A stretch of DNA of 64,000 nucleotides from Lysobacterales bacterium (GCA_016182785.1 JACPFU010000007.1:45206-109205), one strand, 5' to 3'. Numbered from the stretch's first letter, positions 53,124-62,969 are shown. The notes: generated by a model from the sequence alone, not told the origin. Made by a program: numbers and translations.

Positions 53124-54802
53124 TGCGCGCGCTGCGTGCCCACTCGCTGGCGCTCGCGGTCGTGGCCCTGGCCGCGTGCTCGGGGCAGGAGGCGCCACCG
53201 GTTGTGCCGGCTGCGCCAGCACCAGCAGCAGCGAGCATCGTCGGCACCCACGAGCCGTTCGCAGAACACGCGGTCTACTTCGTGATGACCGACCGCTTCG
53301 TCAATGGCGATCCGTCGAACGACCATCGCGACCAGGGTGGTGCGCTGCGCACCTTCGATCTGTCGACGCCGGGCGCGCCACCCGGCGAGAGCGACAACGT
53401 CGGTTACCTCGGTGGCGACTATCGCGGCCTGCTCGACCACGCCGACTACATCCGCGAGATGGGCTTCGGCGCGGTCTGGATCACGCCGATCGTCGACAAC
53501 CCCGACGAGCAATTCACCGGCGGCGATCCGGTGGCCTGGAAGGGCTTCTTCACCGATCGCGGCAAGTCCGGCTTCCACGGCTACTGGGGCGTGAACTTCT
53601 TCGTCGAGGACGAGCACCTGCCGAGCGCTGGCCTGCATTTCCGCGAGTTCACCGACGGCATGCGCGCCAAGGGCCTGAAAACGGTGCTCGACATCGTCGC
53701 CAACCATGGCTCGCCCTCGTTTTCGATGCCCAAGGACCAGCCCAAGTACGGCGAGATCTACGATCGCGACGGCAAGCTCGTCGCCGATCACCAGAACCTC
53801 GAACCGGAGCAGCTTGATCCGGCGCATAACCCGCTGCATGCGTTTTTCTTCGCGAAGAAGGACCTGGCGCAGCTGTCGAATGTCGACGACACCAATCCGG
53901 TCGTGCGCGACTATTTCGTCGACGCGTATGGCCACTGGATCGACGAGGGCGCCGATGCATTCCGCATCGACACCATCCGCCATGTCGGCCTGCCGTTCTG
54001 GAAGGAGTTCAGCGACCGCATCCGCGCCAAGCGCCCGGGCTTCTTCCTGTTCGGCGAGGCCTTCGACCATGACGCGACCAAGATCGCGCCGTTCACGCTT
54101 GCGGAAAACGGCGCGATCTCGGTGCTCGACTTCCCGCTCAAGGCCGAACTGGTCAAGGTGTTCGGCCGCGAGGATGCCGACTACGGCGAAATCGCGAAGG
54201 CGCTGTTCCTGAAGGACGGCCCGTACCGCAATGTCTACGAACTGATGACCTTCTACGACAACCACGACATGGCGCGGCTGGATGCGAGCGACGACGGCTT
54301 CATCGACGCGCACAACTTCCTGTTCACCGCGCGCGGCATTCCGGTCGTCTACTACGGCTCGGAGTCCGGCTTCATGCGCGGCACCTCGGAGCACGCGGGC
54401 AATCGCAACTACTTCGGCGTGGAGGGCATCGCGGCGGCCAAGGCCAGCCCGATCCGCGCGGCGCTGATGGAGGTCGCGGAAGTGCGGCGCAGTTCGATTG
54501 CGCTGCAGCGCGGCGTGCAGGTGCCGATCGAGATGGCCGGCGAGCGCGCGGCGTTCTGGCGCGTGTACCAGCACGGCGACAGGCATGAGATCGCGCTGGT
54601 TCTGCTGAACAAGGGCGATGCGCAAACGCGTTTCGCGATTACCGGGATGCAGCCCGGCGAATGGAGCTCGGCCTTCGATGGCCACCTGCGCCGCGTCGAT
54701 GCCGGCGGCGAAGCCAACGTCGTGGTCGGCGCGCACAGCGTCGAGGTGTTGTTGCTGGATGCCGTGGTCACGGCGCCGGGGTTGGTGGCGCGATTACGGT
54801 GA
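53123..54802 (+). CDS. GH13 alpha-amylase-like lipoprotein
   Basis: The 559-residue protein has a lipoprotein signal with lipobox LAAC (Cys19), then the GH13 barrel: VYFVMTDRFVNGDPSND, nucleophile D283 in FRIDTIRH, acid/base E312 in LFGEAFD and D382 in FYDNHDM. The pattern is that of cyclomaltodextrinase/CGTase-like amylases. It would break down maltodextrins at the outer or inner membrane face in the periplasm. It is the last gene of the operon from 50155; a REP-like inverted pair follows 28 bases later. Confidence 0.94.
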   Translation: MRALRAHSLALAVVALAACSGQEAPPVVPAAPAPAAASIVGTHEPFAEHAVYFVMTDRFVNGDPSNDHRDQGGALRTFDLSTPGAPPGESDNVGYLGGDYRGLLDHADYIREMGFGAVWITPIVDNPDEQFTGGDPVAWKGFFTDRGKSGFHGYWGVNFFVEDEHLPSAGLHFREFTDGMRAKGLKTVLDIVANHGSPSFSMPKDQPKYGEIYDRDGKLVADHQNLEPEQLDPAHNPLHAFFFAKKDLAQLSNVDDTNPVVRDYFVDAYGHWIDEGADAFRIDTIRHVGLPFWKEFSDRIRAKRPGFFLFGEAFDHDATKIAPFTLAENGAISVLDFPLKAELVKVFGREDADYGEIAKALFLKDGPYRNVYELMTFYDNHDMARLDASDDGFIDAHNFLFTARGIPVVYYGSESGFMRGTSEHAGNRNYFGVEGIAAAKASPIRAALMEVAEVRRSSIALQRGVQVPIEMAGERAAFWRVYQHGDRHEIALVLLNKGDAQTRFAITGMQPGEWSSAFDGHLRRVDAGGEANVVVGAHSVEVLLLDAVVTAPGLVARLR

Positions 54803-54830
54803 TGCGCTCGACGAAGGTTGCCGCGAACCT

Positions 54831-54912
54831 GTAGGGGCAACCCCCCGTGGTTGCCCGCGGTTGTCGTCGCGTCCCGGCAAGATCGTGGGCGGTCACAGGG
54901 GGCCGCCCCTAC
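54831..54912. repeat. Inverted pair of GTAG-type REP elements (second family)
   Basis: The left element (54831-54856) begins GTAGGGGCAACC and closes a stem with GGTTGCCC. The right one (54887-54912), on the other strand, begins GTAGGGGCGGCC and closes with the like sequence. Each has the form GTAG then a stem-loop, as in REP elements mobilised by RAYT transposases, and together they form an inverted pair (BIME-like). The stem differs from that of the repeats at 62827-64000. Confidence 0.75.
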
Positions 54913-54928
54913 AGCGCAGGGTCGCCGG

Positions 54929-55957
54929 TCATTTCGCGCCGCAGGAGCGGCGCACCACGAGTTGCGCCGGCAGCAGGCGGTTGCCGATCGGTTCGCCGCG
55001 CACGAGCTTGATCAGGGTATCGACCAGCAGTTCGCCGGCGCGCTTGGTGTCCTGCAGCACCGTGGTCAGCGGCGGATTCACGTAGTTCGCGATCGGGATG
55101 TCGTCGAAGCCGACCACCGCCACGTCCTCGGGCACGCGTCGGCCGGACTCGACCAGGGCGCGGATCGCGCCGATCGCGAGCAGGTCGCTGGCGGCGAAGA
55201 TCGCGTCGAACTTCACGCCGGTGTCGATCATGTGCCGCGTGGCCTCGAAGCCGACGTGCTCGATCGAATCGGTGGCATCGACCTGAAGGTCGGGCCACAC
55301 CTCCAGGCCGGCGGCTTCGAGCGCGGCGACATAGCCACGGTAGCGGTCGAAGAACTCCGGGCAGTTCGCCGAGGCGGAGCCAACGAAGGCGATGTTGCGG
55401 CGACCAAGTTGCAGCAGATGCTCGGTGGCGGCGCGACCGCCGGCGAGATTGTCGCAACCGATCGAGACGCCGGGCTGGCCCTCGACCACCGCGCCCCAGC
55501 GCACGAAACGGGTGCCGTGCGCGGCAAGTTCTTCGAGCTTGGTGCGGGACTTCAGATAGTCGCCGTAGCCGAGCAGGATGATGCCGTCGGCCTTGTGGCT
55601 GTCGAGATAGTCGGCATGCCAGTCGTTCGACAATTGCTGGAACGAGATCAGCAGGTCGTAGCCTTCGGCGGCGCAGGCGTGGGTGATCGAGCCGAGCATG
55701 GACAGGAAGAACGGGTTGATCATCGACTGGTCCGAGGTCGGGTCCTCGAACAGCAGCAGGGCGATGGTCTCGGCGCGCTGGCGACGCAGTGACGACGCGT
55801 TCTTGTCGACCTTGTAGTTCAGTTCGCGCGCGATCGCCTCGATCTTGCTGCGCGTCTCGGCGCTGACCAGACCGCTGCCGCGCAGCGCCCGCGACACCGT
55901 CGCCTGCGAGACGCCGGCGCGGTAGGCGATATCGAACGAGGTCGGCTTGCCTTTCAT
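54929..55957 (-). CDS. LacI-family regulator of maltodextrin genes
   Basis: The 342-residue protein has an N-terminal helix-turn-helix, [20 protein letters not shown] (residues 6-25), with a hinge helix SSLRRQRAE, and a sugar-binding periplasmic-type domain. It ends in [13 protein letters not shown] and [18 protein letters not shown]. It should bind the operators at 50079 and 60115 and release them when sugar is present. No copy of the operator lies before its own gene. The ATG at 55957 starts the normal N-terminus. Confidence 0.94.
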   Translation of the reverse strand: MKGKPTSFDIAYRAGVSQATVSRALRGSGLVSAETRSKIEAIARELNYKVDKNASSLRRQRAETIALLLFEDPTSDQSMINPFFLSMLGSITHACAAEGYDLLISFQQLSNDWHADYLDSHKADGIILLGYGDYLKSRTKLEELAAHGTRFVRWGAVVEGQPGVSIGCDNLAGGRAATEHLLQLGRRNIAFVGSASANCPEFFDRYRGYVAALEAAGLEVWPDLQVDATDSIEHVGFEATRHMIDTGVKFDAIFAASDLLAIGAIRALVESGRRVPEDVAVVGFDDIPIANYVNPPLTTVLQDTKRAGELLVDTLIKLVRGEPIGNRLLPAQLVVRRSCGAK

Positions 55958-56138
55958 GCAGGTCCCGTGAAGGAGGCGCCTATTCTGGCGGCAGGACGGC
56001 CGCCAGAGAAAGCGCGGATGCGGCCCGCGGCGCCTGCCAACCCGGTCACGAAACCGGAACGCTCTGCGAATAGATGTTGCGAAATGTAACTTGACCGACG
56101 TATCGTGGGCGCTTTCGTCAACCGAGGAGGGGAGCACC

Positions 56139-57197
56139 ATGATGTTGCGCAATGCGTGGATGTGGCTGGCCGCAGTGGCCGGTCTGTTTGCCGGTTCGGC
56201 GCGCGCCGAGCTCGATGATTACGGCGTGGTCATCGGCCGCCCGACCAGCTATTACCTGGAGCCAGCGGCGGGTGAAGGCAAGTGGCCGCACTATGTGGTC
56301 AATGTCGATACCCCGGCTGGACCGCAGCGCGCGGTGATCAACGTCTACCGGCGGGTGGGTGAGCAGGTCATGCACCGCGAGGTCGCGATGGCGCCGTTCG
56401 CGGGCTACAACGGCATTTTCTCCAAGCCCGACGGCGTGCACCACTTGCCGTTCCACGCCGCGGCCGGTGCCGACACCGGCGGCGCGCTCGACTACATGCG
56501 CAACTCGTTCCTGCTCGGCGACATCCGCACTACGCCGTGGAGCACCGCGCCGCTGGTCAGCGGCGGTACCAGCGTGCCGCTGTGGGATTCGTTGATGCTC
56601 AATGCCCGCCGTGTCTACATCTTCGGCGAGCCGTACCACAACAGCGACGGCAGCAATGGCATCCACGATGTGCACCAGAACCAGGGCAACTGGCCGGGTT
56701 CGAGCTTCTCCGGGCTCAACGGCCGTTGGCAGGACGGCGGCCTGATCATCGAGTACGACCCGAGCCGCGTCTGGATCCCGCGCTACTGCGGCTTCGTGCC
56801 GCCGTGCTGGGGCGGGTTCTACCTGACGATTCCGAACCGCACGCTGGTGATGACCCGCTTCCAGGTGCAGCAGGACTTCACCGATTCCAACGGTCACGGT
56901 GTGGCCCCGAGCCAGATCAGTTACATCGCCAACAGCGCCGCTGCCAATGGCTGGGTCGACTACGGCCCGTTCTGGTCCGGTCAGATGCAGGTCGAGCTGG
57001 ACGCACTCTCGGGCAACCCCGACGTCTACCTGCAACTCGGTGCGCCGCCGACCGAATCGAGCTATCGCGCGCGCTCCGCGGCAGCCGGCCTGGCCAGCGA
57101 GTTCCTGCGCGACTACGCGCCCCTGCAATGGACCTACGTCCGCGTGCGCGCCAATGGCGCGGCATCGAGCTGGAACATCCGCTTCAAGTACTACTGA
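56139..57197 (+). CDS. Secreted DUF2278 (YukJ-like) protein with PPC-like end
   Basis: The 352-residue protein has a signal peptide (MMLRNAWMWLAAVAGLFAGSARA). Then come DUF2278/YukJ features: YGVVIGRPTSYYLEP, YIFGEPYHNSDGSNGIHDVH and the end of that domain near residue 240. The last 100 residues look like a bacterial pre-peptidase (PPC) beta domain: WSGQMQVELDALSGNPDVYL and GAPPTESSYRARS. GAGGAGG lies close before the ATGs at 56139 and 56142. Function of the family is not known; it may be an extracellular accessory of the sugar locus or unrelated. Confidence 0.82.
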   Translation: MMLRNAWMWLAAVAGLFAGSARAELDDYGVVIGRPTSYYLEPAAGEGKWPHYVVNVDTPAGPQRAVINVYRRVGEQVMHREVAMAPFAGYNGIFSKPDGVHHLPFHAAAGADTGGALDYMRNSFLLGDIRTTPWSTAPLVSGGTSVPLWDSLMLNARRVYIFGEPYHNSDGSNGIHDVHQNQGNWPGSSFSGLNGRWQDGGLIIEYDPSRVWIPRYCGFVPPCWGGFYLTIPNRTLVMTRFQVQQDFTDSNGHGVAPSQISYIANSAAANGWVDYGPFWSGQMQVELDALSGNPDVYLQLGAPPTESSYRARSAAAGLASEFLRDYAPLQWTYVRVRANGAASSWNIRFKYY

Positions 57198-57212
57198 CCC
57201 GGATCGACGGCC

Positions 57213-57245
57213 AAAGAAAACCCCCGCCCGGAAGCCGGGCGGGGG
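57213..57245 (-). terminator. Intrinsic terminator of TonB-receptor transcript (bidirectional)
   Basis: A perfect 11-base stem, CCCCCGCCCGG (57221-57231) and CCGGGCGGGGG (57235-57245), closes a 3-base loop. AAAGAAAA at 57213-57220 gives a U-rich tail for leftward transcripts, so it ends the TonB-receptor mRNA that stops at 57269. It could also halt the rightward gene ending at 57197. Confidence 0.87.
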
Positions 57246-57268
57246 TGAAGGGGGAGAACAGGAGCGGC

Positions 57269-59971
57269 TTAGAACTTGTAGGTGGCACCGAGCAGGAAGG
57301 TGCGGCCGTACTGGTTGTACATCTTCGGCGTGAGTTCGGAGCCGTCGAAGACCTCGCGGTACGGTTCGTCGGTGACGTTGTAGACCTGCAGCAGCAGCGA
57401 GGTGTTCTCGAACATGCCCTCGTCGAAGCTGTAGCCGATCTGGAAGTCGACCAGCGTCTCGCCCTGGATGTTGACCAGCGCGCGGTCGGCGCCAAAGCCC
57501 TGCACTTCACCGAGGAAGGCCGAGCGATGGCGACGGCTGATGCGCGTCGAGAAGCCGCCGCGCTCGAAGTAGCCGGTCATGTTCGACACGTACTTCGACA
57601 GGCCCGGCAACGGTTGCGTGCTGTCCGGTCCGTTCGGGGCGATCGAGCTGCTGGTGTCCGAATAGTTGGCGACCAGGCCGAGGCCTTCGAGCGCGTCGCT
57701 GAACAGGTCGAACGGAATCGAGAACGCCACCTCGGTGCCGCGGATGGTGCCGCCTTCGCCGTTCTCCGGGCGCGTGAACATGCCGATGTCGGAGGGCGGA
57801 TCGAGGCCGAGGTCGTCGAAGGCGCTGAAGTCGAAGGTCACCGGGAGGCTGTAGATGTAGTTCTTCAGGTCCTTGTGGAACGCGGCCAGGCTGACATAGC
57901 CCGAGGTGCCGAAGTACTTCTCGTAGGAGATGTCGAGCGCGGTGGCACGCCACGGTTCGAGTTCTGGATTGCCGCCGCCGCCGCTCCAGATCAGGGTCGC
58001 CTGGTTCAGGTTGTAGTTGTTGTTGGCGCGCATCTGGTCGAGGCGCGGGCGCGCCATCTGCTTGGCCGCGCCGAGGCGCAGCACCTGCTCATGCGGGAAC
58101 GAGAACGACAGGTTCAGGCTCGGCAGGGTGTCGCTGTAGTCGGTGCCGCCGGAGTACGGGACCGCTTGCGCGGCCTGGCCGTTCGGTACCGAGAAGCCGT
58201 CCGAGTCCTGCGAGGTGCGGATGTGCTGCACGCCGATGTTGCCCTTCATCGCCACGCTGTCGCCGAGCTCGGCATCGAGGTTGAACTGCAGGTAGAAGGT
58301 CTGCAGCTGCTCGTTGACCACCCAGTTCTTGTTGGTGATGTCCGGGTGCAGGTTGGTGCGCAGGTCATACAGCGCGGCATAGGCGCGGGCGACGTCGTAG
58401 CCGATCACGTTGCCGATGCCGGTGAAGTTCAGGTCGGCCGGATCGGTGATGATGTCGCTGCCGATCGCGCTCGGGTCACTCAGCAGGTCGACGAACGCTT
58501 CCGGCACGTTGCGGCTCTTCTCGCGGTCGGAATGGTTGTAGCCGAAGTCGATGCTGCTCAGGATGCCGGAGTCGAAACTGCGCGATGCGGCGAGCTTGAG
58601 CGAACGCAGGTCGTCCTCGACTTCCGGGAACTTGACGTAGCCGTCCTGGCCCCAGCCGCCGGAGTCGTTCAGGCGGATGATGTTCGGGTCGGAATAGTCG
58701 AAGCCGAAGTCGAGCGTCGGCAGGCCGGTTGCCGGGTCGATCAGGAAGTGCACGGTGTCGGTGACACCGACGGTGCCGGCATAGGTTTCCAGGATCATCT
58801 CTTCGCGCGAGGCCTTGGACAGGCTGACGTCGGCTTCGGCGGTCCACTGGTCGGAGAAGTTGAACTTGTTGTTCCAGCCGATCGCGAACAGGTCGTCTTC
58901 GCGCGTATTCAGGTCATTGCGCAGCACCGGCTTGACGCCGACCGCGGTGCCTTCGAGCAGCACGCCGTCGACCACGGTCGCACCGGGCTGGATGGTGGCG
59001 CCGGACCAGCCGAGTCCCATCTGCAGCGCGCGCGTGGTCTCGTCCTTGTCGAACTGCGAGTAGTACACGTCGAGGATGCCGGTGTAGGTGTCGCTGGCCG
59101 AGGATTCGAGCACGCCCATGAAACCGTCGCGGACGTTGTCGGTCGAGGTCGACCACGACTCGGAGCCACCGAGAATGCGCACGCCGGAGACGCCGTTGAC
59201 GGTGCCGGTCGGGTAGCCCCAGGCACTCCAGCGCTCGGCCTGTCCGGGTGAGTCGAGGCGCGCGTAGCCAAGCGCCAGGCCGACGGTGCCGTCGGCGAAC
59301 TGGTCGATGTAGGAGGCGCTGATACGGTTGCCGTAGTCGCTGACGCCGGGGTTCAGCTCGCCGAGCGAGTTCTTCTCCATGCGCGCGTTGAGCGAGATGG
59401 TCTGCTCGGAATAGGACAGCGGCCGCACCGTCTTCAGGTCGATGGTGCCGGACAGGCCCTGGCCGATCAGGTGCGCGTCCGGGGTCTTGTAGACCACGGC
59501 GGCATTGAGCAATTCGGACGGGTACTGGTCGAACTCGACGCCGCGGTTGTCGCCGATGCTGGCCTGTTCGCGGCCGTTGAGCAGGGTGGTGGCGAAGTCG
59601 CCGGCGAGGCCGCGGATGGCGATGGTCGAGGCACGACCGGCGACGCGCTGCGCGGCGAGGCCGGGCAGGCGGGCGATCGATTCGGCGATCGACGCGTCGG
59701 GCAACTTGCCGATGTCTTCAGCCGATACCGCTTCCACGATCGAGGTCGAGTCGAGCTTGAGGTCGATGGCTCGCTCGATGCCGCTGCGGATGCCGACGAC
59801 GGTCACCGTCTCGAGTTCGGAGGTGTCTTTCGGGTCGGCCTTCTTGGCCTGTTCTTCCTTCGCCTCGGGCTTCGGCTGTTCTTCGGCCGCCTGGGCACGG
59901 GCATCGGCCGCGATCATCGCGATCGCCGAAGCCAGCGCCAAGCTCAACAGATTGCGCTTCGCTATCAACAC
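57269..59971 (-). CDS. TonB-dependent receptor (maltodextrin type)
   Basis: The 900-residue protein has a signal peptide, a short TonB box region (SELETVTVVGIRSG), a plug domain with VSAEDIGKLPDASIAESIARL and LNGREQASIGDNRG, and a 22-strand barrel ending in YGRTFLLGATYKF with terminal Phe. The N-terminal wording is that of the MalA/CirA-like group that imports sugars through the outer membrane. No ATG fits; GTG at 59971 with GGGGAG upstream gives VLIAKRNLLSLAL as the start. It diverges from the secreted GH13 gene, with the operator at 60115 between them. Confidence 0.95.
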   Translation of the reverse strand: MLIAKRNLLSLALASAIAMIAADARAQAAEEQPKPEAKEEQAKKADPKDTSELETVTVVGIRSGIERAIDLKLDSTSIVEAVSAEDIGKLPDASIAESIARLPGLAAQRVAGRASTIAIRGLAGDFATTLLNGREQASIGDNRGVEFDQYPSELLNAAVVYKTPDAHLIGQGLSGTIDLKTVRPLSYSEQTISLNARMEKNSLGELNPGVSDYGNRISASYIDQFADGTVGLALGYARLDSPGQAERWSAWGYPTGTVNGVSGVRILGGSESWSTSTDNVRDGFMGVLESSASDTYTGILDVYYSQFDKDETTRALQMGLGWSGATIQPGATVVDGVLLEGTAVGVKPVLRNDLNTREDDLFAIGWNNKFNFSDQWTAEADVSLSKASREEMILETYAGTVGVTDTVHFLIDPATGLPTLDFGFDYSDPNIIRLNDSGGWGQDGYVKFPEVEDDLRSLKLAASRSFDSGILSSIDFGYNHSDREKSRNVPEAFVDLLSDPSAIGSDIITDPADLNFTGIGNVIGYDVARAYAALYDLRTNLHPDITNKNWVVNEQLQTFYLQFNLDAELGDSVAMKGNIGVQHIRTSQDSDGFSVPNGQAAQAVPYSGGTDYSDTLPSLNLSFSFPHEQVLRLGAAKQMARPRLDQMRANNNYNLNQATLIWSGGGGNPELEPWRATALDISYEKYFGTSGYVSLAAFHKDLKNYIYSLPVTFDFSAFDDLGLDPPSDIGMFTRPENGEGGTIRGTEVAFSIPFDLFSDALEGLGLVANYSDTSSSIAPNGPDSTQPLPGLSKYVSNMTGYFERGGFSTRISRRHRSAFLGEVQGFGADRALVNIQGETLVDFQIGYSFDEGMFENTSLLLQVYNVTDEPYREVFDGSELTPKMYNQYGRTFLLGATYKF

Positions 59972-60114
59972 GGTTTTCTCCCCAACGGAACAGCCTTGCT
60001 CAATGGCCGGAAGCGGCCGGTCACGGCGCGTGGGCGCGTGACTCGTTGCGGGACAAGGCGTGCTCCCACAGCGTGCCGAGATGGTAGCCATGGCTTTCGC
60101 GGCACGCGCTTTCC

Positions 60115-60128
60115 TGCAAACGTATTCA
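60115..60128. promoter_or_regulatory. LacI-type operator, site 2
   Basis: TGCAAACGTATTCA occurs here identically to site 1 at 50079, including one more base 3' (T). It lies between the divergent TonB-receptor (start 59971) and GH13 (start 60197) genes, 144 and 69 bases from them. The pairing with the LacI gene at 54929 is strong evidence of a single regulon. Confidence 0.75.
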
Positions 60129-60196
60129 TGCACCGTGCAGCAGCGCCGACGCGGCGCCGTCATCGAACATGCCGCATCGAACCGAGGGAGATCCGC

Positions 60197-62830
60197 GTGC
60201 ATCGCAGCGCAGCAATCGACAGTTCCGCAGCGCGTGCGCGGCGCATCGCCATCGCGCTGCTGGCCTGCATCGCGGGTGCCTGCGGCGTTGCCGCGGCGGC
60301 GGACGCGCCGCGTGCGCGCTTGCATGTTCCCTCGCCCGACTGGCGCGACCAGGTCATCTACTTCGCGATGATCGACCGCTTCGACGACGGCGATCCGCGC
60401 AACAACGACCAGGGTCAGCACGAATTCGATCCGCACAGCAATGCGCACTATTCCGGCGGCGACCTGCGCGGCCTGACGCGTCGGCTCGACTACCTCCGCA
60501 CACTCGGCGCCAGCGCGTTGTGGATCACGCCGCCGGTCGCGCATCGCTGGTGGGACGTGCAAGCCAACTACGGCGGCTACCACGGCTACTGGGGCGAGCA
60601 CTTCCAGCGCGTCGATGCGCACTTCGGCACGCTGCGCGACTACCGCACGCTGTCGCGGCAATTGCATGGGCGCGGCATGTACCTGATCCAGGACATCGTC
60701 GTGAACCACATGGCGAACTGGTTCCATTACGGCGATGACTGGAGCGCGGACGATCCGGCGCAGGGCTTCACGCTGAATCCCGATGCCGGCGGACGCCATG
60801 CGCCGTCGCAGTCGCCGTTCGACCGCAACGACCCGCGCGACCCGGCGCAGCGCGCGGATGCGGTCTACCACTGGACGCCGAGCATTCGCGAGCATGCCGA
60901 TGCGGTGCAGGAGCACACCTTCCAGCTGGCCGATCTGGATGACCTCAACACCGAGTCGCCGCGCGTGCGTCGCGCGCTGCGCGACAGCTATGGCTTCTGG
61001 ATCCGCGAGGTCGGCGTCGATGCGTTTCGCGTCGATACCGCGTTCTATGTGCCGCCGCGCTTCTTCGACGACTTCCTCGCCGCCGACGAGCGCCAGGCCC
61101 CGGGCGTGCTGCGCGTGGCACGCGCGACCGGGCGCGAGGACTTCCTGGTGTTCGGCGAGGGCTTCGGCATCGACCGTGCGTTCGAGGACGTGCAGGCGCG
61201 CCGGATCGACCGCTACCTGCGCGCGCCGGCGGGGGAGACGGCGCTGCCTTCGATGCTGAACTTCCCGCTGCACGGTGCGCTGCTCGACGTGTTCGCGCGC
61301 GGCCAGCCGCCGGCGGTGCTCGCGCATCGGGTGCGCTCGATGATGCAGCTCCACGCCGATCCCTGGCGCATGCCGAGCTTCGTCGACAATCACGATGTCG
61401 ATCGCTTCCTCGCTTCGGGCGACGAGGCCGGTCTGCGCCAGGCGCTGCTGGCGCTGTTCACCTTGCCCGGCATCCCGACGATCTATCAGGGCACCGAGCA
61501 GGGCCTGCGCGAGCAACGCGGTTCGATGTTCGCGGCCGGCTATGGCAGCGGTGGCCGCGATCATTTCGACGCGACCACGCCGCAGTTCCGTTTCCTGCAG
61601 CGGGCGATCGCGCTGCGCCGTGCCGACCGCCTGTTCTCGCGCGGCAAGCCGACGGTGCTGGCGGCGCAGGAAAATGGCCCCGGCGCGATCGGCTGGCGCG
61701 TCGAACACGAAACGGACGCGGCGCTGGTGCTGTTCAACACCGCGACCCATGCGGTGTTGGTCGATGCGCTGGATACCGGCCTTCCCGCCGCCGCACGGCT
61801 CACGCCGCGCTTCGATCTGGACGACGCCGAGTTCGCACCGTTGCAGCTCGATGAGGACGGACGTGCATCGGTGCTGCTGCCGCCACGTTCGGGACGGGTC
61901 TGGCGACTCGGCGAGGCTCGCGTGCGCGTCGCCGCGCGCAAGCCGCCGCAGATCGCGCCGATCCTCGATCAGCTCTGGCGCGGCGACATCGCGGTGCACG
62001 GTCGCGCCGCACCGGGCAGCGCATTGCGCCTGGTCATCGACGGCAACTGGGATGCGGCGCAGCGGCTGCGCGCCGGTGTCGATGGACATTGGCAGGCGCG
62101 CATCGACACGCGCGCGATGGTCGATGCGAAGCAGATCCATCACGCGGTGGCGTGGTCGGAACGCGAGGGCGCGTCGACGCGCGTCGCGTTTCGCGCCGCA
62201 CGCGACTGGCAGTTGCGCGCGGACGTCGCCGATGCCGCCGGTGACGACCACGGGCGGGAAGGCCGCTACCGCTATCCGGTGGAACCCGAGTTCGCGCGCC
62301 TGCACCCGCAGGACTTGCGCCGCGTGCGCGTGTACAGCGCCGGTGGCGCGCTGCGCGTCGAGGTCGAGATCGCCGCGCTGTCACAGCACTGGCATCCGGC
62401 CAATGGCTTCGACCATGTCGCATTCACCCTGTTCATCGGCCTGCCTGGCCGCGACGGCGGCGCGCGCGTGATGCCGCAGCAACACGCCGATCTGCCCGCC
62501 GACCTGCGCTGGCACTACCGCCTGCGCACGCACGGCTGGTCCAGCGCCTGGTTCCGTGCCGAGGGCGCCGATGCGCAACACGAAGGCACGCTCACGACGC
62601 CGGCCGCGCTCGTGACTGCGCTGCCGGCAACGAACACGGTGCGCTTCGAGTGGCCCGCCGCCGCATTCGACGGCATCAGCGACTGGACCGGCGCCAGGCT
62701 CTACCTCAACACCTGGGACTACGACAGCGGCTACCGCCCCATCGCCCCCGAACCCGGCCCGATGACCTACGGCGGCGGCAGCCCGGAATCACCGCGCGTC
62801 ATGGACGAGACGGCAGTCATCGTGTTGTAG
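60197..62830 (+). CDS. Secreted GH13 amylase with C-terminal glucodextranase-type module
   Basis: The 877-residue protein starts with GTG at 60197 (GGGAG six bases upstream) and has a signal peptide cleaved near residue 35. The GH13 barrel follows: VIYFAMIDRFDDGDPRN, D280 in FRVDTAF, E321 in VFGEGFG and D400 in FVDNHDVDR. After a beta domain (to about 570), the last 300 residues carry an Ig-like/carbohydrate-binding part and an end like glucodextranase C domains (FDHVAFTLFIGLPG, YLNTWDYDSGYRPI). It should attack starch or dextrin outside or in the periplasm. Its stop codon TAG is the GTAG of a REP unit. Confidence 0.94.
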   Translation: MHRSAAIDSSAARARRIAIALLACIAGACGVAAAADAPRARLHVPSPDWRDQVIYFAMIDRFDDGDPRNNDQGQHEFDPHSNAHYSGGDLRGLTRRLDYLRTLGASALWITPPVAHRWWDVQANYGGYHGYWGEHFQRVDAHFGTLRDYRTLSRQLHGRGMYLIQDIVVNHMANWFHYGDDWSADDPAQGFTLNPDAGGRHAPSQSPFDRNDPRDPAQRADAVYHWTPSIREHADAVQEHTFQLADLDDLNTESPRVRRALRDSYGFWIREVGVDAFRVDTAFYVPPRFFDDFLAADERQAPGVLRVARATGREDFLVFGEGFGIDRAFEDVQARRIDRYLRAPAGETALPSMLNFPLHGALLDVFARGQPPAVLAHRVRSMMQLHADPWRMPSFVDNHDVDRFLASGDEAGLRQALLALFTLPGIPTIYQGTEQGLREQRGSMFAAGYGSGGRDHFDATTPQFRFLQRAIALRRADRLFSRGKPTVLAAQENGPGAIGWRVEHETDAALVLFNTATHAVLVDALDTGLPAAARLTPRFDLDDAEFAPLQLDEDGRASVLLPPRSGRVWRLGEARVRVAARKPPQIAPILDQLWRGDIAVHGRAAPGSALRLVIDGNWDAAQRLRAGVDGHWQARIDTRAMVDAKQIHHAVAWSEREGASTRVAFRAARDWQLRADVADAAGDDHGREGRYRYPVEPEFARLHPQDLRRVRVYSAGGALRVEVEIAALSQHWHPANGFDHVAFTLFIGLPGRDGGARVMPQQHADLPADLRWHYRLRTHGWSSAWFRAEGADAQHEGTLTTPAALVTALPATNTVRFEWPAAAFDGISDWTGARLYLNTWDYDSGYRPIAPEPGPMTYGGGSPESPRVMDETAVIVL

Positions 62831-62969
62831 GGTGTGCACCGCATAGCGGTGCGCACCGATGAATTCGCCGAGGCGGTTCGATTCGGTGGGTGGGGCCACG
62901 AAGGGGTGGGCACCGACGCGGCGTCGTCGCAATCGGGCGGTGCGCCTCGCTTTGCTCGGCACACCCTAC
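62827..62969. repeat. REP-pair unit 1 (143 bp)
   Basis: The unit starts GTAGGGTGTGC and ends GCACACCCTAC, 11-base inverted ends. Inside each end is a stem: GGTGTGCACCGC then GCGGTGCGCACC at the left, and at the right a stem on the other strand with loop GAGCAAAGCGAG. Thus it is a head-to-head REP pair. Its first bases are the stop codon of the GH13 gene. A 34-base linker (62970-63003) joins it to unit 2. Confidence 0.9.

Noticed and set aside
57269..62305. 1678-codon leftward open frame
   Set aside because: Only the part to 59971 codes for the TonB receptor. The rest is the antisense of the secreted GH13 gene, kept open by high G+C.
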